Positions 32,292 to 40,688 of a stretch of DNA of 64,000 nucleotides are shown in pieces (the first letter of the stretch is position 1; each line of letters starts with the position of its first letter). The DNA is from Streptomyces camelliae (GTDB lineage Bacteria; Actinomycetota; Actinomycetes; Streptomycetales; Streptomycetaceae). The notes beneath the pieces are model-generated. The model was not told the origin of the DNA. It saw nothing but the letters and a program-made list of their open reading frames with translations, and made no database searches. The DNA is taken from positions 7,998,001 to 8,062,000 of the forward strand of contig NZ_CP115300.1 of the NCBI RefSeq assembly GCF_027625935.1, read 5' to 3'. A program made the position numbers and the translations under genes.

Positions 32292-33335
32292 GTGACCGTC
32301 GTCTGGATCAACGGCGCGTTCGGTGCGGGGAAGACCACGACCGCACGGGAACTGATCGAACTGATCCCGAACAGCACGCTCTTCGACCCCGAGGTCATCG
32401 GTGGGTCGCTCACGCACCTGCTGCCGCCCAAGCGCCTCGCCGAGGTAGGTGACTTCCAGGACCTGCCGATCTGGCGCCGGCTGGTCGTCGACGCGGCGGC
32501 CGCGATGCTCGCCGAGCTGGGCGGAACCCTCGTGGTCCCCATGACCCTGCTCCGCCAGGAGTACCGCGACGAGATCTTCGGCGGCCTCGCCGCCCGCAGG
32601 ATCGCCGTCCACCATCTGCTGCTCGCTCCGGCTGAAACGATCCTGCGAGAGCGGATGGCCGAGCGGGAGATCCCACCGGAGCCGGCCGAGGGCGAGATAC
32701 GCCAAGGCCAGTGGGCGTACGACCACATCGAGCCCTACCACGCCGCCCTCGCCTCCTGGCTCACCGCCGACGCCCATCTCGTGGACACCAGCGCCCTGAC
32801 CCCGTACGAGACCGCCGTCCGCATCGCCGACGCCGTCGCGAGCGGTGCCGTACCGTCCTGTGACATCGTGCAGACCCCGGAGCCGACCGCCGAGACGCTG
32901 GCCGCCGGGGTGCTGCTCTTCGACGAGCACGACCGGGTGCTGCTCGTGGACCCCACGTACAAGCCCGGCTGGGAATTCCCCGGCGGTGTGGTGGAGCGCG
33001 GCGAGGCACCGGCCCGCGCCGGGATGCGTGAAGTCGCCGAGGAGACCGGGATAGAGCTGCGGGAGGTGCCCCGGCTGCTGGTCGTGGACTGGGAGCGGCC
33101 CGCGCCGCCCGGCTTCGGCGGGCTGCGGCTGCTGTTCGACGGCGGCCGGCTGCAGCCCGGCGAGGCCTCCCGGGTGCTGCTGCCGGGCCCGGAACTGCGC
33201 GCCTGGCGCTTCGCGAGCGAGCAGGAGGCCGCCGGCATGCTCCCACCGGTGCGCTACGAACGCCTGTGCTGGGCCCTGCGGGCCCGGGAACGGGGGACGG
33301 TGCTGTATCTGGAGGGCGGGGTACCGACCGGCTGA
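32292..33335 (+). CDS. P-loop kinase (TmrB-like) fused to a Nudix hydrolase
   Basis: A 347-residue two-domain enzyme. Residues 1-185 are a small P-loop NTPase with Walker A GAFGAGKTT (8-16) and the TmrB-like opening VVWINGAFG, plus RRIAVHHLLLAPAETILRER. Residues 200-330 are a Nudix domain with a canonical box near 231-254 (G-VVERG-E-APARAGM-RE-VAEETGI). The combination suggests phosphorylation or detoxification of a small molecule coupled to hydrolysis of a nucleoside diphosphate derivative. TmrB confers tunicamycin resistance in Bacillus, but that role is not implied here. GTG at 32292 after GGGGGAG. Confidence 0.85.
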   Translation: MTVVWINGAFGAGKTTTARELIELIPNSTLFDPEVIGGSLTHLLPPKRLAEVGDFQDLPIWRRLVVDAAAAMLAELGGTLVVPMTLLRQEYRDEIFGGLAARRIAVHHLLLAPAETILRERMAEREIPPEPAEGEIRQGQWAYDHIEPYHAALASWLTADAHLVDTSALTPYETAVRIADAVASGAVPSCDIVQTPEPTAETLAAGVLLFDEHDRVLLVDPTYKPGWEFPGGVVERGEAPARAGMREVAEETGIELREVPRLLVVDWERPAPPGFGGLRLLFDGGRLQPGEASRVLLPGPELRAWRFASEQEAAGMLPPVRYERLCWALRARERGTVLYLEGGVPTG

Positions 33336-33433
33336 CCGCCCGCCCGGGCGCCTGGCTCACCGCCGGTTCATGTGGCGGGTCCTCGGTGCGCGGGTCGGCC
33401 GGGCCCCTGGCTCACCGTCGTCCACGTGCCGTC

Positions 33434-33488
33434 CGTCCGGCACGTGCCTTCGCGTCGTCCACGTGCGCCCGTCCGGCACGTGCCTTCG
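33434..33488. repeat. Short tandem repeat, 36-bp period
   Basis: CGTCCGGCACGTGCCTTCG occurs at 33434-33452 and 33470-33488. Between and before these copies lie further CGTCCACGTGC variants (33418-33428, 33456-33466). Each unit carries the palindrome GGCACGTGCC. It sits in the gap between the convergent Nudix fusion and MBL genes and could fold into stems. Confidence 0.75.
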
Positions 33489-33528
33489 TGTCGTCCCGGA
33501 CGGGCGGCGGACTCGGCCGGCCTCGTGG

Positions 33529-34233
33529 TCAGCAGGCGGCTGCCAGCCCGCGCAGTGCCGCCGCGGCGTGCTTCCGTACCGGGGCGCCGTGGCCGAAGCA
33601 GGCCATCTCCGGGTCCAGCTCCGCCAATCGCCGTACGGAGTCGAGGAGTTGGGGGCGGTTGAGGTTGAACACCCCTGGGATCGGAGTTCCGTCGGAGGGT
33701 GCGGCCGCGATCGTGTCGCCGGTGAAGAGCACGCCCTCGGCGGGGAGGAACAGCGCGATGCTGCCGTCCGTGTGCCCCGGGACGTGGATCACCCGCGCCC
33801 CGCCCCCGAAGTCGAGGATCTGACCGTCCGACACGCCGGTGACCGCGGCCGGCGGCACCGGTGTCCCCTGGGGCAGCCGCTCGGCCGCCGCCGCGTGCAG
33901 CGGCAGCTCCCAGTCCTCGAACCGGGGCGGCGGGCCCGGGAGTTCACCGCGCACGAACGGGGCGTCCAAGTGGTGCGCCAGCACCTCGGCACCGCTCAGC
34001 GCCGCGAACTCGCCCGCCCCGCCCGCGTGATCCTCGTGGAAATGGGTCAGCACGATCCGTCGTACGTCCCCGGGCGCCCGGCCCAGTGACCCGACCGCGT
34101 CGGCGATCGCCCGGCCGGCCCCGAGCGCGCCCGCGTCGATCAGTGTCAACTCGTCGTCGTCGCGCCAGAGATAGGCCTGGCCGACAGGGAAGCGCAGCAG
34201 GTGCAGCCGGGGCAGCAGTGCGATGACGTCCAT
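33529..34233 (-). CDS. MBL-fold metallo-hydrolase
   Basis: A 234-residue cytoplasmic metallo-beta-lactamase-fold hydrolase. The zinc motif is THFHEDHAGG (H64, H66, D68, H69), with further ligands H in VIHVPGHTDGSIALF and D in LFTGDTIAA, and the final H in ACFGHGAPV. This is the glyoxalase II/RNase Z-like class of unknown substrate. ATG at 34233. It is on the same strand as the M20 dipeptidase 72 bp upstream. Confidence 0.88.
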   Translation of the reverse strand: MDVIALLPRLHLLRFPVGQAYLWRDDDELTLIDAGALGAGRAIADAVGSLGRAPGDVRRIVLTHFHEDHAGGAGEFAALSGAEVLAHHLDAPFVRGELPGPPPRFEDWELPLHAAAAERLPQGTPVPPAAVTGVSDGQILDFGGGARVIHVPGHTDGSIALFLPAEGVLFTGDTIAAAPSDGTPIPGVFNLNRPQLLDSVRRLAELDPEMACFGHGAPVRKHAAAALRGLAAAC

Positions 34234-34305
34234 GGGCCGACGGTAGGCAGCGCCCCCGCCGGGAGGCGAGGGCGCTCTGCCAGGGGCAGAAGAGAGCGGA
34301 AGGTG

Positions 34306-35661
34306 TCAGCTCGCCGCGTAGTTGCGCAGGAACAGCGCCTCGGCGACCGACAGTCGCTCCAGCTCCTCGGGCGAGACGCTCTCGTTGACCGCGTGGATCT
34401 GCGCCTCCGGTTCGCTCAGCCCGATCAGCAGGATCTCCGCCCGCGGGTACAGCCCGGCGAGGGTGTTGCACAGCGGGATCGAGCCGCCCTGCCCGGCGTA
34501 CTGCATCGTCTCGCCGGGGTAGGCCACGGCCATCGCGTCGGCCATCGCCTGGTAGGCGGGGCTGGAGGTGTCGGCGCGGAACGCCTGGCCCTGCCCGACC
34601 TGCTCGGTGGTGACCCGGGCGCCCCACGGGGTGTGCGCCTCGACGTGCGCCTGGAGCAGCTTGGTCGCCTCGGCGGCGTCCACGCCCGGCGGCACCCGCA
34701 GGCTGATCAGGGCCCGGGCGGTGGACTGCACCGACGGGGTCGCGCCGACCACCGGCGGGCAGTCGATGCCGAGGACGGTGACCGCCGGGCGGGCCCACAG
34801 CCGGTCGGCGACGGAACCGCCGCCGGTCAGCCGTACGCCGTCGAGCACCCGGGCGTCGGCGCGGAACTGCTCCTCGCTGTACTCCAGGCCGTCCCACGTC
34901 GCCGAGGCGTCGAGACCGTCGACCGTGGTCGAGCCGTCGGCGGCGCGCAGCGAGTCCAGGACCCGGATCAGCGCGGCGAGGGCGTCCGGGGCGGCACCGC
35001 CGAACTGGCCGGAGTGCAGATTGCCCTCCAGGGTGTCGATCTGCACCCGGATCATGGTCATGCCGCGCAGGATGGTGGTCACGGTCGGCAGGCCGACGCG
35101 GAAGTTGCCCGCGTCGCCGATCACGACGGTGTCGGCCTGCAGCAGGTCGGGGTGCTGCTCGGCGTACCGCTCCAGGCCGCCGGTGCCCTGCTCCTCCGAG
35201 CCCTCGACGATCATCTTCACGTTCACCGGCACGCCGCCGTTCGCCTTCAGGGCGCGCAGCGCGAGCAGGTGCATGATGAAGCCGCCCTTGCAGTCGGCGC
35301 TTCCGCGGCCGTACCAGCGGCCGTCGCGCTCGGTCAGCTCGAACGGCGGGGTGGTCCAGCCGGCCTCGTCCAGCGGCGGCTGCACGTCGTAGTGCGCGTA
35401 GAGGAGAACCGTTTTGGCGCCCTCGGGGCCCGGCAGGTAGCCGTAGACGGACTGTGTGCCGTCGGGGGTGTCCAGTAGGGCCACATCGACGAAACCCTCG
35501 GCGGTGAGGGCGTCGGTGATCCAGCGCGCGGCGGCCTCGCTCTCGCTCTTCGGGAACTGCGCGAAGTCCGCCACCGACGCGAAGGCGACCAGCTCGGTCA
35601 GCTCCTCCTTCGCCCGGGGCATCAGCGAGGCGACGGTCTCGGCGACCGGATTCGACGACAT
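34306..35661 (-). CDS. M20-family dipeptidase
   Basis: A 451-residue zinc peptidase of the M20 family. LLYAHYDVQPPLDEAGWTTPPF holds the first His ligand and catalytic Asp, GRGSADCKGG the bridging Asp, and VEGSEEQGTGG the catalytic Glu pair. EGNLHSGQFGG is the dimerisation-domain signature, and the final His ligand is in IHAVNESVSPEE. It would cleave dipeptides or related amides in the cytoplasm. ATG at 35661 has GAGGAG eight bases upstream; an upstream in-frame start at 35691 lacks an RBS. Confidence 0.9.
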   Translation of the reverse strand: MSSNPVAETVASLMPRAKEELTELVAFASVADFAQFPKSESEAAARWITDALTAEGFVDVALLDTPDGTQSVYGYLPGPEGAKTVLLYAHYDVQPPLDEAGWTTPPFELTERDGRWYGRGSADCKGGFIMHLLALRALKANGGVPVNVKMIVEGSEEQGTGGLERYAEQHPDLLQADTVVIGDAGNFRVGLPTVTTILRGMTMIRVQIDTLEGNLHSGQFGGAAPDALAALIRVLDSLRAADGSTTVDGLDASATWDGLEYSEEQFRADARVLDGVRLTGGGSVADRLWARPAVTVLGIDCPPVVGATPSVQSTARALISLRVPPGVDAAEATKLLQAHVEAHTPWGARVTTEQVGQGQAFRADTSSPAYQAMADAMAVAYPGETMQYAGQGGSIPLCNTLAGLYPRAEILLIGLSEPEAQIHAVNESVSPEELERLSVAEALFLRNYAAS

Positions 35662-35792
35662 GGGCACGCTCCTCGTGGGTGCGACGTTCAACAGGGTGAG
35701 TCCCCCGATACTCCCACAGTGGCCTGCGACGACGTCCGCCGTAGGATGCGAGGGACACTTCGGCAGCGGCTGGATCGGAGCGGTAGACCATC

Positions 35793-37037
35793 GTGAGCGG
35801 CGAGAACTCTTCGGCGGACGGCGTTCAGCGGGTGTGGGACGTCGTCGTGGTGGGCGCGGGACCCGCGGGGGCCTCGGCCGCCTACGCGGCCGCGGTCGCG
35901 GGACGGCGCGTGCTGTTGCTGGAGAAGGCCGAGTTGCCGCGCTACAAAACCTGCGGCGGCGGCATCATCGGCCCCTCGCGCGACGCGCTGCCCCCGGGCT
36001 TCGAGGTGCCCTTCCAGGACCGCGTGCACGCGGTCACCTTCTCCCTGGGCGGCCGCTTCACCCGCACCCGCCGTGCCAAGCAGATGCTGTTCGGGCTGGT
36101 CAACCGCGCCGAGTTCGACCAGCAGCTGGTCGAGCACGCCCAGAAGGCGGGCGCCGAGCTGCGTACGGGCGTCACGGTGCAGCGCGTGGAGCAGCACGGC
36201 GCCGCGGTTCCTGACCGGCGCACCGTCGCCGTCGTCCTGCAGGGCGGCGAGACGGTGCTGGCCCGCGCGGTCGTCGGCGCCGACGGCAGCGCGAGTCGCA
36301 TAGGGGCCCATGTCGGGGTGAAGCTGGACCAGGTGGACCTCGGTCTGGAGGCGGAGATCCCGGTCCCGGTGCCGGTCGCCGAGGACTGGAGGGGCCGCGT
36401 CCTCATCGACTGGGGCCCGATGCCGGGCAGTTACGGCTGGGTGTTCCCCAAGGGCGACACCCTGACGGTCGGCGTGATCTCCGCGCGCGGCGAAGGCGCC
36501 GCCACAAAGCGGTACTTGGAGGACTTCATCGCTCGGCTCGGTCTGTCCGGCTTCGAGCCCGCCGTCTCCTCCGGGCACCTGACCCGCTGCCGTGCCGACG
36601 ACTCGCCGCTGTCCCGGGGCCGGGTGCTGGTCTGCGGTGACGCGGCCGGTCTGCTGGAGCCGTGGACCCGCGAGGGCATCTCCTTCGCGCTGCGCTCGGG
36701 CCGGCTCGCGGGGGAGTGGGCGGTGCGCATCGCCGAAGCGCACGACGCGGTGGACACCCGCCGCCAGGCCCTGAACTACGCGTTTGCGGTCAAGGCCGGG
36801 CTGGGCGTCGAGATGAGCGTCGGCAAGCGGCTGCTGACCGTGTTCGAGAAGCGTCCCGGCCTCTTCCACGCGGCCCTCACCGGCTTCCGCCCCGCCTGGC
36901 GGGCGTTCCGGGAGATCACCCAGGGCAAGAGCTCGCTCGGCGAGATGGTCCGCTCCCACCCGCTCGCCCAGCGTGCCCTGACCGCGCTGGAGCGGGGGCA
37001 GACCGAGGCTCCGGCGGAGGAGCCCGTCGGTTCGTGA
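35793..37037 (+). CDS. Geranylgeranyl reductase family FAD-dependent protein
   Basis: A 414-residue flavoprotein with FAD motif DVVVVGAGPAGASAAYAAA near residue 17, the family PRYKTCGGGI segment, and the second FAD motif CGDAAGLLEPWTREGISFALRSG. The C-terminus lacks a membrane anchor. The family reduces isoprenoid double bonds, for example in menaquinone tails or lipids, or acts as a halogenase-like monooxygenase; reduction of polyprenyl chains is the likeliest role. GTG start at 35793. It is divergent from the dipeptidase and ends 4 bp from the deazaflavin protein gene on the other strand. Confidence 0.85.
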   Translation: MSGENSSADGVQRVWDVVVVGAGPAGASAAYAAAVAGRRVLLLEKAELPRYKTCGGGIIGPSRDALPPGFEVPFQDRVHAVTFSLGGRFTRTRRAKQMLFGLVNRAEFDQQLVEHAQKAGAELRTGVTVQRVEQHGAAVPDRRTVAVVLQGGETVLARAVVGADGSASRIGAHVGVKLDQVDLGLEAEIPVPVPVAEDWRGRVLIDWGPMPGSYGWVFPKGDTLTVGVISARGEGAATKRYLEDFIARLGLSGFEPAVSSGHLTRCRADDSPLSRGRVLVCGDAAGLLEPWTREGISFALRSGRLAGEWAVRIAEAHDAVDTRRQALNYAFAVKAGLGVEMSVGKRLLTVFEKRPGLFHAALTGFRPAWRAFREITQGKSSLGEMVRSHPLAQRALTALERGQTEAPAEEPVGS

Positions 37038-37041
37038 CGGT

Positions 37042-37491
37042 TCAGTTCGTGACCGTGATGCGGAAGACGGGGTGGTCGGGGGCGATCCGGCGCAGGTCCT
37101 CGTCCGGGGAGTCGGGGCCGACGCCGTTGAAGAAGACGCCGACCTCCGCCTTCCAGCGCTTGAGGTAGGCGCGCAGCAGCGGGACCTTGTCGTCGTCGGC
37201 GACCTCGGTGGCGGTGAAGACGTCCACGTTCTTGCCGAGCCGCAGCTCGCCACCGCCGGCCGCCCGCATGTTGCGGGTCCACTGGACATGGCCGCGCGGG
37301 GCGAGCAGGTACTGCTGCCCGTCCACCGTCAGCAGGTTCACCGGGGTGGTGCGCCACTCCCCGCTCTTGCGGCCGCGCACCGCGAGGACCCGGGAACCCC
37401 AGACGCTGAGGCCGCGCCGGGTGAGCCAGGCCACCGCCCGGTTGAAGACGTTGACGGTGAACCAACCGGGCTTCTTGACATGTGCCGACAT
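37042..37491 (-). CDS. Deazaflavin (F420)-dependent nitroreductase family protein
   Basis: A 149-residue split beta-barrel protein of the Ddn family: FNRAVAWLTRRGLSVWGSRVLAVRGRKSGEWRTTPVN-type opening, then YLLAPRGHVQWTRNMRAAGGGEL (F420-binding region) and a C-terminal PVFRI strand. It would bind F420H2 to reduce a quinone or nitro compound. ATG at 37491. It is divergent from a TetR regulator, with repeated operator-like palindromes between, so it is probably the TetR target. Confidence 0.88.
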   Translation of the reverse strand: MSAHVKKPGWFTVNVFNRAVAWLTRRGLSVWGSRVLAVRGRKSGEWRTTPVNLLTVDGQQYLLAPRGHVQWTRNMRAAGGGELRLGKNVDVFTATEVADDDKVPLLRAYLKRWKAEVGVFFNGVGPDSPDEDLRRIAPDHPVFRITVTN

Positions 37492-37510
37492 GGTGACCCC
37501 CACTGTTTGG

Positions 37511-37616
37511 GAGAGCGGTGCTCTCGCTTGTCTTCAGTGTGGGGCAGGTCGGCACAAGAATGCAAGAGCGCTGCTCTCTTTTGTGTGCACCGATCTATTT
37601 TGTGTGCACCGCTCTC
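37511..37616. promoter_or_regulatory. Repeated TetR-type operator sites
   Basis: GAGAGCGGTGCTCTC (37511-37525) and AGAGCGCTGCTCT (37565-37577) share the core AGAGC-N3-GCTCT. A half-site CACCGCTCTC is at 37607-37616. TTTTGTGTGCACCG is directly repeated at 37579-37592 and 37598-37611 (19-bp period). The pattern fits a TetR protein controlling both divergent genes. Confidence 0.72.
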
Positions 37617-37636
37617 CTTCGTGGGAGACTTTCGGC

Positions 37637-38323
37637 ATGAGCACCCCACAGGGCGCCCGTGCACGGGCCAGGATCGAAATCACCGCCGCGATCAAGGAAG
37701 CGGCCCGCAGACAACTGGCGGAGGAGGGCGCGGCGAAGCTCTCGCTGCGGGCCGTCGCCCGCGAACTGGGCATGGTCTCGTCGGCCCTGTACCGCTACTT
37801 CCCCAGCCGTGACGAGCTGCTGACCGCTCTGATCATCGATGCCTACGACTCTCTCGGCGAGGCCGCGGAGCAGGCGCGCGACGCGGCCGACGGCGCTACC
37901 CCTGTGGCCCGCTGGACGGCTGTGTGCGAGGCGGTGCGCGGCTGGGCGCTCAGGCATCCGCACGAGTACGCGCTGATCTACGGCTCGCCTGTGCCCGGCT
38001 ACTCCGCCCCTCAGACCACCGTCCGCGCCGCCTCCCGCGTCGGCCTGGTCCTCATCGGCATCATCCGTGACGCCCACGAAGGCCCCGGCCTCGCCGACCT
38101 GCCCCTGCCCGCCGCCCTGCGCCCCGAGGCCGAGCGCATGGCCGCCGACCTCGCTCCCGACCTGCCCCCCGAGGTCGCCGCGGCGATGGTGGCGGCCTGG
38201 GCCCAGCTCTTCGGGCTGGTGGGCTTCGAGCTGTTCGGCCAGTTCACCAACGTGGTGGAGGACCGGGAGGCCTTCTTCCGGCATGCGGTGACGCAGCTGG
38301 CGCACGGGGTGGGGATCCGGTAG
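37637..38323 (+). CDS. TetR-family transcriptional regulator
   Basis: A 228-residue regulator. The HTH is AAIKEAARRQLAEEGAAKLS then RAVARELGMVSSALYRYFPS (about residues 37-56). The ligand domain has the WHG-like TetR C-terminal form (residues 85-220). ATG at 37637. It is divergent from the F420-dependent reductase with AGAGC-N3-GCTCT sites between, consistent with local repression. A stem-loop follows its stop. Confidence 0.9.
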   Translation: MSTPQGARARARIEITAAIKEAARRQLAEEGAAKLSLRAVARELGMVSSALYRYFPSRDELLTALIIDAYDSLGEAAEQARDAADGATPVARWTAVCEAVRGWALRHPHEYALIYGSPVPGYSAPQTTVRAASRVGLVLIGIIRDAHEGPGLADLPLPAALRPEAERMAADLAPDLPPEVAAAMVAAWAQLFGLVGFELFGQFTNVVEDREAFFRHAVTQLAHGVGIR

Positions 38324-38327
38324 CCCG

Positions 38328-38350
38328 CGACGCCGGCGGAACCGGCGTCG
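38328..38350 (+). terminator. Stem-loop after TetR gene
   Basis: CGACGCCGG (38328-38336) pairs with CCGGCGTCG (38342-38350) around a 5-nt loop, 4 bp after the TetR stop. Confidence 0.65.
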
Positions 38351-38426
38351 TACTTCCCTGGGAGTACGAGTGATCACCTCGCCCGGCTGACGCCTCGCCG
38401 CGCCGCCGGCGTCTAGCGTGGCGGGC

Positions 38427-39707
38427 ATGGAAGAGCAGCACGGCCCCTCGCCGGGGTGGCGGCACGGGCCCCCGTGGTGGCGGCATGGACCTCCGTGGCC
38501 GTCGTACGGGCCTCCGTGGTCGCGGTACGGGCTCCCGTGGCGAGGTGGTCCGGACGACGACGAGCCGTACCGCGGGCACCGCCTGCCCTGGCGCTCCACC
38601 GTGGTGCTCACCGCGTTCGTGCTGATCGGCAGCAACTTCGCCGCGCACGGCCAGCCGCACCGGGTGCCGCTCGACCCGTACGCGCGCGTGCTGCTGCTCG
38701 TGGCCTCGCTCCTGCTGCTGTGGCGGCGCCGCCATCCGGTGGCCGTGGTGTTCGGGACGGCGGCGGTGACCTTCGGGTATCTCGCCGCGGGATATCCGTA
38801 CGGGCCGGTCTATCTGACGGTCGCGGTGGGGTGCTTCAGCGCCGTCGTCGCCGGGCAGCGCAGGGCCGCCTGGACGGCCGTGGGCCTGCTGTGGGCCGGG
38901 CAGGCGCTGGTCGCGCTCTGGCTGTACCGCTTGCTGCCGCCCTCGGGGGACAAGGGCGCGGGTCTCGCCCAGGAGGTCGTCATCGGCACCTGGGTGCTGG
39001 CCGTCGTCGCCGTGTCCGAACTCGCCCGGGTGCGGCGCGAGCAGTGGGCGCGCGAGCGTGCGGACCGGGCCCAGGCGGCCAAGCGCCGTGCGGACGAGGA
39101 ACGGCTGCGGATCGCCCGCGAGCTGCACGACGTCCTCGCGCACAGCATCTCCGTCATCAACGTCCAGGCGGGTATGGGGCTCGCGCTGCTCGACAGCGAC
39201 CCCGAGCAGGCGAGGGCCGCGCTCACCACCATCAAGGCCGCCAGCAAGGAGGCCCTCGGCGAGGTGCGCCAGGTGCTCGACACCCTGCGCACCTCCGGCG
39301 CCGCCCCGCGCACCCCCGCGCCGGGCCTCGACCGGCTGCCGGAGCTGGTGGACCAGGCCGCGGCGGCCGGACTGACCGTGGAGGTCGAGGGGCAGCTGCC
39401 GGCCCTGCCGCCGGGGGCCGACCTGGCCGCCTTCCGGATCGTGCAGGAGGCCCTGACCAACGTCGTACGACACTCCGGATCGCGGCACGCGCGCGTGGCG
39501 TTCACGTACGACGGCGACGCGCTGCGGCTGCGCATCGACGACGACGGACCCGCGACCGGCGCGGATGCCGGGGGCAGCGGGAACGGGCTGGCCGGCATGC
39601 GGGAGCGGGCGGCCGCGCTGGGTGGCACCATCGAGGCGGGCCCGCGCCCCGACGGCGGCTTCCGGGTGCTCGCCGTACTGCCGTCGCAGCTCAGGGAGGA
39701 CCAGTGA
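38427..39707 (+). CDS. Sensor histidine kinase (NarL/DesK-type) with GPPW repeats
   Basis: A 426-residue membrane kinase. Residues 11-38 are four 7-residue repeats of the form HGPPWWR, YGPPWSR and variants. Four to five membrane helices follow (about 55-185), then the dimerisation/phosphoacceptor domain with H234 in ARELHDVLAHSISVINVQ, and a HATPase_c domain with N-box ALTNVVRHSG (about 341) and GNGLAGMRERAAALGG. It is the sensor of the pair with the next gene, which overlaps it by GTGA. TAGCGT (38414-38419) lies 7 bp before the ATG, so the message may be leaderless. Confidence 0.9.
   Translation: MEEQHGPSPGWRHGPPWWRHGPPWPSYGPPWSRYGLPWRGGPDDDEPYRGHRLPWRSTVVLTAFVLIGSNFAAHGQPHRVPLDPYARVLLLVASLLLLWRRRHPVAVVFGTAAVTFGYLAAGYPYGPVYLTVAVGCFSAVVAGQRRAAWTAVGLLWAGQALVALWLYRLLPPSGDKGAGLAQEVVIGTWVLAVVAVSELARVRREQWARERADRAQAAKRRADEERLRIARELHDVLAHSISVINVQAGMGLALLDSDPEQARAALTTIKAASKEALGEVRQVLDTLRTSGAAPRTPAPGLDRLPELVDQAAAAGLTVEVEGQLPALPPGADLAAFRIVQEALTNVVRHSGSRHARVAFTYDGDALRLRIDDDGPATGADAGGSGNGLAGMRERAAALGGTIEAGPRPDGGFRVLAVLPSQLREDQ
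38457..38541 (+). repeat. 21-bp in-frame repeats encoding GPPW motifs
   Basis: Four imperfect 21-bp copies of CGG-AYGGRCCTCCGTGG-type sequence encode the His/Tyr-Gly-Pro-Pro-Trp heptads at the kinase N-terminus, before the first membrane helix. Copy number may vary between strains. Confidence 0.75.
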
Positions 39708-40369
39708 TCCGGGTACTGCTCGCCGACGACCAGTCCCTCGTGCGGGCCGGTTTCCGAGCGCTGCTGGACGCGCAGCCGGACATCGAGGTGGCCGGCGAGG
39801 CGGCCGACGGCGAGGAGGCAGTGCGCCTGGTGCGTGAACTGGCCCCGGACGTCGTCCTGATGGACATCCGGATGCCCGTGCTCGACGGCCTCGCCGCGAC
39901 CCGGCGCATCACCGGCGACGCGGCTCTGCGGGACGTGAAGGTGGTCATGCTCACCACCTTCGAACTGGACGAGTACGTCTTCGAGGCGATCCGTTCCGGT
40001 GCCTCCGGCTTCCTGGTGAAGGACACCGAACCGGACGAACTCGTGCGCGCCGTAAGGGCGGTGGTCGAGGGCGACGCACTGCTGTCGCCCGGTGTCACCC
40101 GCCGCCTCATCTCCGAGTTCGCGGCCCGCTCCAAGGAACCCGCCGCGGCCGGTGCCCTCGCCCGGCTCACCGAGCGGGAGCGGGAGGTGATGGCCCTGGT
40201 CGGCATCGGCCTGTCCAACGACGAGATCGCCCGCCGCCTGGTGGTCAGCCCTCTGACGGCCAAGACCCATGTGAGCCGCGCGATGGTCAAACTGGGCGCC
40301 CGCGACCGCGCCCAACTCGTGGTACTGGCCTACGAGTCGGGACTGGTACGACCGGGCTGGCTGGGCTGA
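39704..40369 (+). CDS. LuxR/NarL-type response regulator
   Basis: A 221-residue regulator. The receiver domain has acidic D8/D9, phosphorylation site D54 in VVLMDIRMPV, and K in FLVKDTEPDEL. The C-terminal HTH is LTEREREVMALVGIGLSNDE followed by AKTHVSRAMVKLGARDRAQL. GTG at 39704 overlaps the kinase stop, so the two are coupled. The target is not evident; neighbours are a DUF6332 protein and MFS genes. Its 3' end overlaps the DUF6332 gene by 40 bp on the other strand. Confidence 0.93.
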   Translation: MIRVLLADDQSLVRAGFRALLDAQPDIEVAGEAADGEEAVRLVRELAPDVVLMDIRMPVLDGLAATRRITGDAALRDVKVVMLTTFELDEYVFEAIRSGASGFLVKDTEPDELVRAVRAVVEGDALLSPGVTRRLISEFAARSKEPAAAGALARLTEREREVMALVGIGLSNDEIARRLVVSPLTAKTHVSRAMVKLGARDRAQLVVLAYESGLVRPGWLG

Positions 40370-40614
40370 GCCGTCTGCCGGAAACGCACCATGACGCTCA
40401 CCACCCGGGCCACGAACAGGGCCGGTGCGAGTGTCATGGCGAGCCATGTCAGCGCCGTGGACAGCAGGTCCGGCAGCTCGAAGAGCAGGACGGGCACGCC
40501 CAGGGCCCCGCACAGCACCGCCGCCGCGAACGCGGCGCTGACCAGCGCGTAGCCGACCTCGACCGTCGCCGCGTCCTGCTCGGCTTTGGTCCGCCGTCCC
40601 CCGTACCTGTCCAT
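40330..40614 (-). CDS. DUF6332-like small membrane protein
   Basis: A 94-residue protein with two membrane helices: VEVGYALVSAAFAAAVLCGALG and LLSTALTWLAMTLAPALFVARVVSV. The opening MDRYGGRRTKAEQDAATVEVGYA matches the small DUF6332 family of Streptomyces in my recollection. ATG at 40614 is better than the longer frame to 40650. It overlaps the response regulator tail to tail. Function unknown. Confidence 0.65.
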   Translation of the reverse strand: MDRYGGRRTKAEQDAATVEVGYALVSAAFAAAVLCGALGVPVLLFELPDLLSTALTWLAMTLAPALFVARVVSVMVRFRQTAQPSQPGRTSPDS

Positions 40615-40688
40615 CCACCCAGTCTCACGGACGTGCGCCCGGCGGAGCAAGCAACTCCGGCCGGGCGCACGTCTGGAGGCGGTTCCCC

